Below are positions 5,457 to 5,861 of a stretch of 5,861 nt of DNA, one piece after another. The notes below the pieces were generated by a model that saw nothing but the letters and a program-made list of their open reading frames with translations, was not told where the DNA came from and ran no database searches. The stretch is from Bacteroidales bacterium (GTDB taxonomy: Bacteria; Bacteroidota; Bacteroidia; Bacteroidales; Muribaculaceae). Location of the stretch: NCBI GenBank assembly GCA_900755985.1, contig CAAEIL010000318.1, positions 1 to 5,861 on the forward strand, given 5' to 3'. The translations under genes were made by a program, and so were the position numbers. Each line of letters begins with the position of its first letter. The stretch's first letter is position 1.

Positions 5457-5861
5457 TCAGTACTCGTAATTGAACACAAGCCAATTGTTATTTCCTTTAT
5501 TGTCAACGAGTTTGATTGTAAAAACCTTATCTGTCACTTTATTTTTTAGATATACGGTCATCAAATTGCCGGCCGAATTGCACACGGCTTTCGCACTGCA
5601 CTGATATTTCACCTGATATATAAGCTTTTGTCTTTTTTCATACGGTACACTTAAAAGATGCTCTCGGACTTCTTTATCCGAATAGGGATACTTCTCACGG
5701 TAAAATTTCGGCGTTGTCAGGCTTTTGATTTTTTTTACATCGCCTTTAGCATTGGCAATAAATAGGGATATTCAGTTAATGGCCTCATCATAATCAAGGA
5801 GAATGTTCTGAGACGGCCATAAATCGTGCCGGGTAGGCGCCCGGATGTGGATTTTCGATTC
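5457..5861 (-). pseudogene. C-terminal part of a small protein gene interrupted by an in-frame TGA (partial, runs off the right edge)
   Basis: On the minus strand one frame is open from the window edge (5861) to 5775, meets a TGA at 5774-5772, and stays open in the same frame for another 104 codons to a TGA at 5459-5457. The peptide before the break ends ILLDYDEAIN. After it comes ISLFIANAKGDVKKIKSL, later REKYPYSDKEVREHLL, and it finishes NNNWLVFNYEY. The two halves read as one protein: a helical segment, then alternating beta strands with a tryptophan near the end. That is the look of small NTF2-like (DUF4878-type) exported proteins, though the family call is only a guess. The first in-frame ATG after the break would leave just 35 residues, so the second half is not easily a gene of its own. 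A TGG-to-TGA change would explain it. A sequencing error, or readthrough, is possible. Confidence 0.6.

Noticed and set aside
5772..5774. TGA as a selenocysteine codon or a recoded sense codon
   Set aside because: TGA ends prmC, recX, the vWA gene and the glycosidase gene normally, so the code is standard. There is no redox-enzyme context or clear stem-loop immediately after the codon. A TGG-to-TGA nonsense change or a sequencing error is simpler.
1..5861. CRISPR array, tRNA, rRNA, or a defence or mobile island
   Set aside because: I found no regularly spaced repeats, tRNA-like cloverleaf, rRNA stretch, nuclease, integrase or toxin-antitoxin pair on either strand.

Overview
The window reads as an ordinary chromosomal segment of a gut-type Bacteroidales. 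I lean towards Muribaculaceae or a close relative, but this is inference from gene style and not a phylogenetic result. The evidence is threefold. There are four TAnnTTTG (-7 type) boxes of the Bacteroidetes primary sigma factor in the gene-start regions. The gene starts show no Shine-Dalgarno sequence and have A/T-rich leaders. The large exported protein ends in a segment resembling the type IX secretion sorting domains of this phylum. TGA is used as a normal stop codon here, by prmC, recX, the vWA gene and the glycosidase gene.

Layout, left to right. Positions 2-94 hold the last 30 codons of a plus-strand gene that enters from outside. It meets, stop codon over stop codon, a minus-strand gene (89-400) for a small exported protein with four cysteines and a Spy/CpxP-like LTxxQ helix. 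A hairpin followed by a T-rich run (28-60) could terminate that minus-strand gene inside its neighbour's coding sequence. A divergent intergenic region (401-547) holds two TAACTTTG boxes and a 7-bp inverted repeat. It then leads into the overlapping pair prmC (548-1396, release-factor glutamine methyltransferase) and recX (1384-1884, RecA modulator).

After a 131-bp convergent gap comes a minus-strand gene (2016-2660) for a cytoplasmic, cysteine-rich von Willebrand factor A protein with a complete MIDAS. It has its own promoter, and immediately upstream lies a strong 38-nt palindromic terminator (2719-2764) of the next minus-strand gene. That gene (2783-5194) encodes an 803-residue exported phosphodiester glycosidase (NAGPA/DUF2233 family) with a BIG2-like domain and a sorting-like C terminus. 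It has a promoter box at 5239-5246.

The last 667 bases look empty at first but are not. A compact GC-rich, highly foldable block (about 5312-5411) also carries a 40-codon open frame. Positions 5457-5861 hold the C-terminal part of a minus-strand gene interrupted by one in-frame TGA, most simply a TGG-to-TGA nonsense change. I see no defence island, CRISPR array, transposase, tRNA or rRNA. The genes do not form one pathway. The two housekeeping genes (translation termination, recombination control) are probably co-transcribed, and the rest are independent single-gene units.
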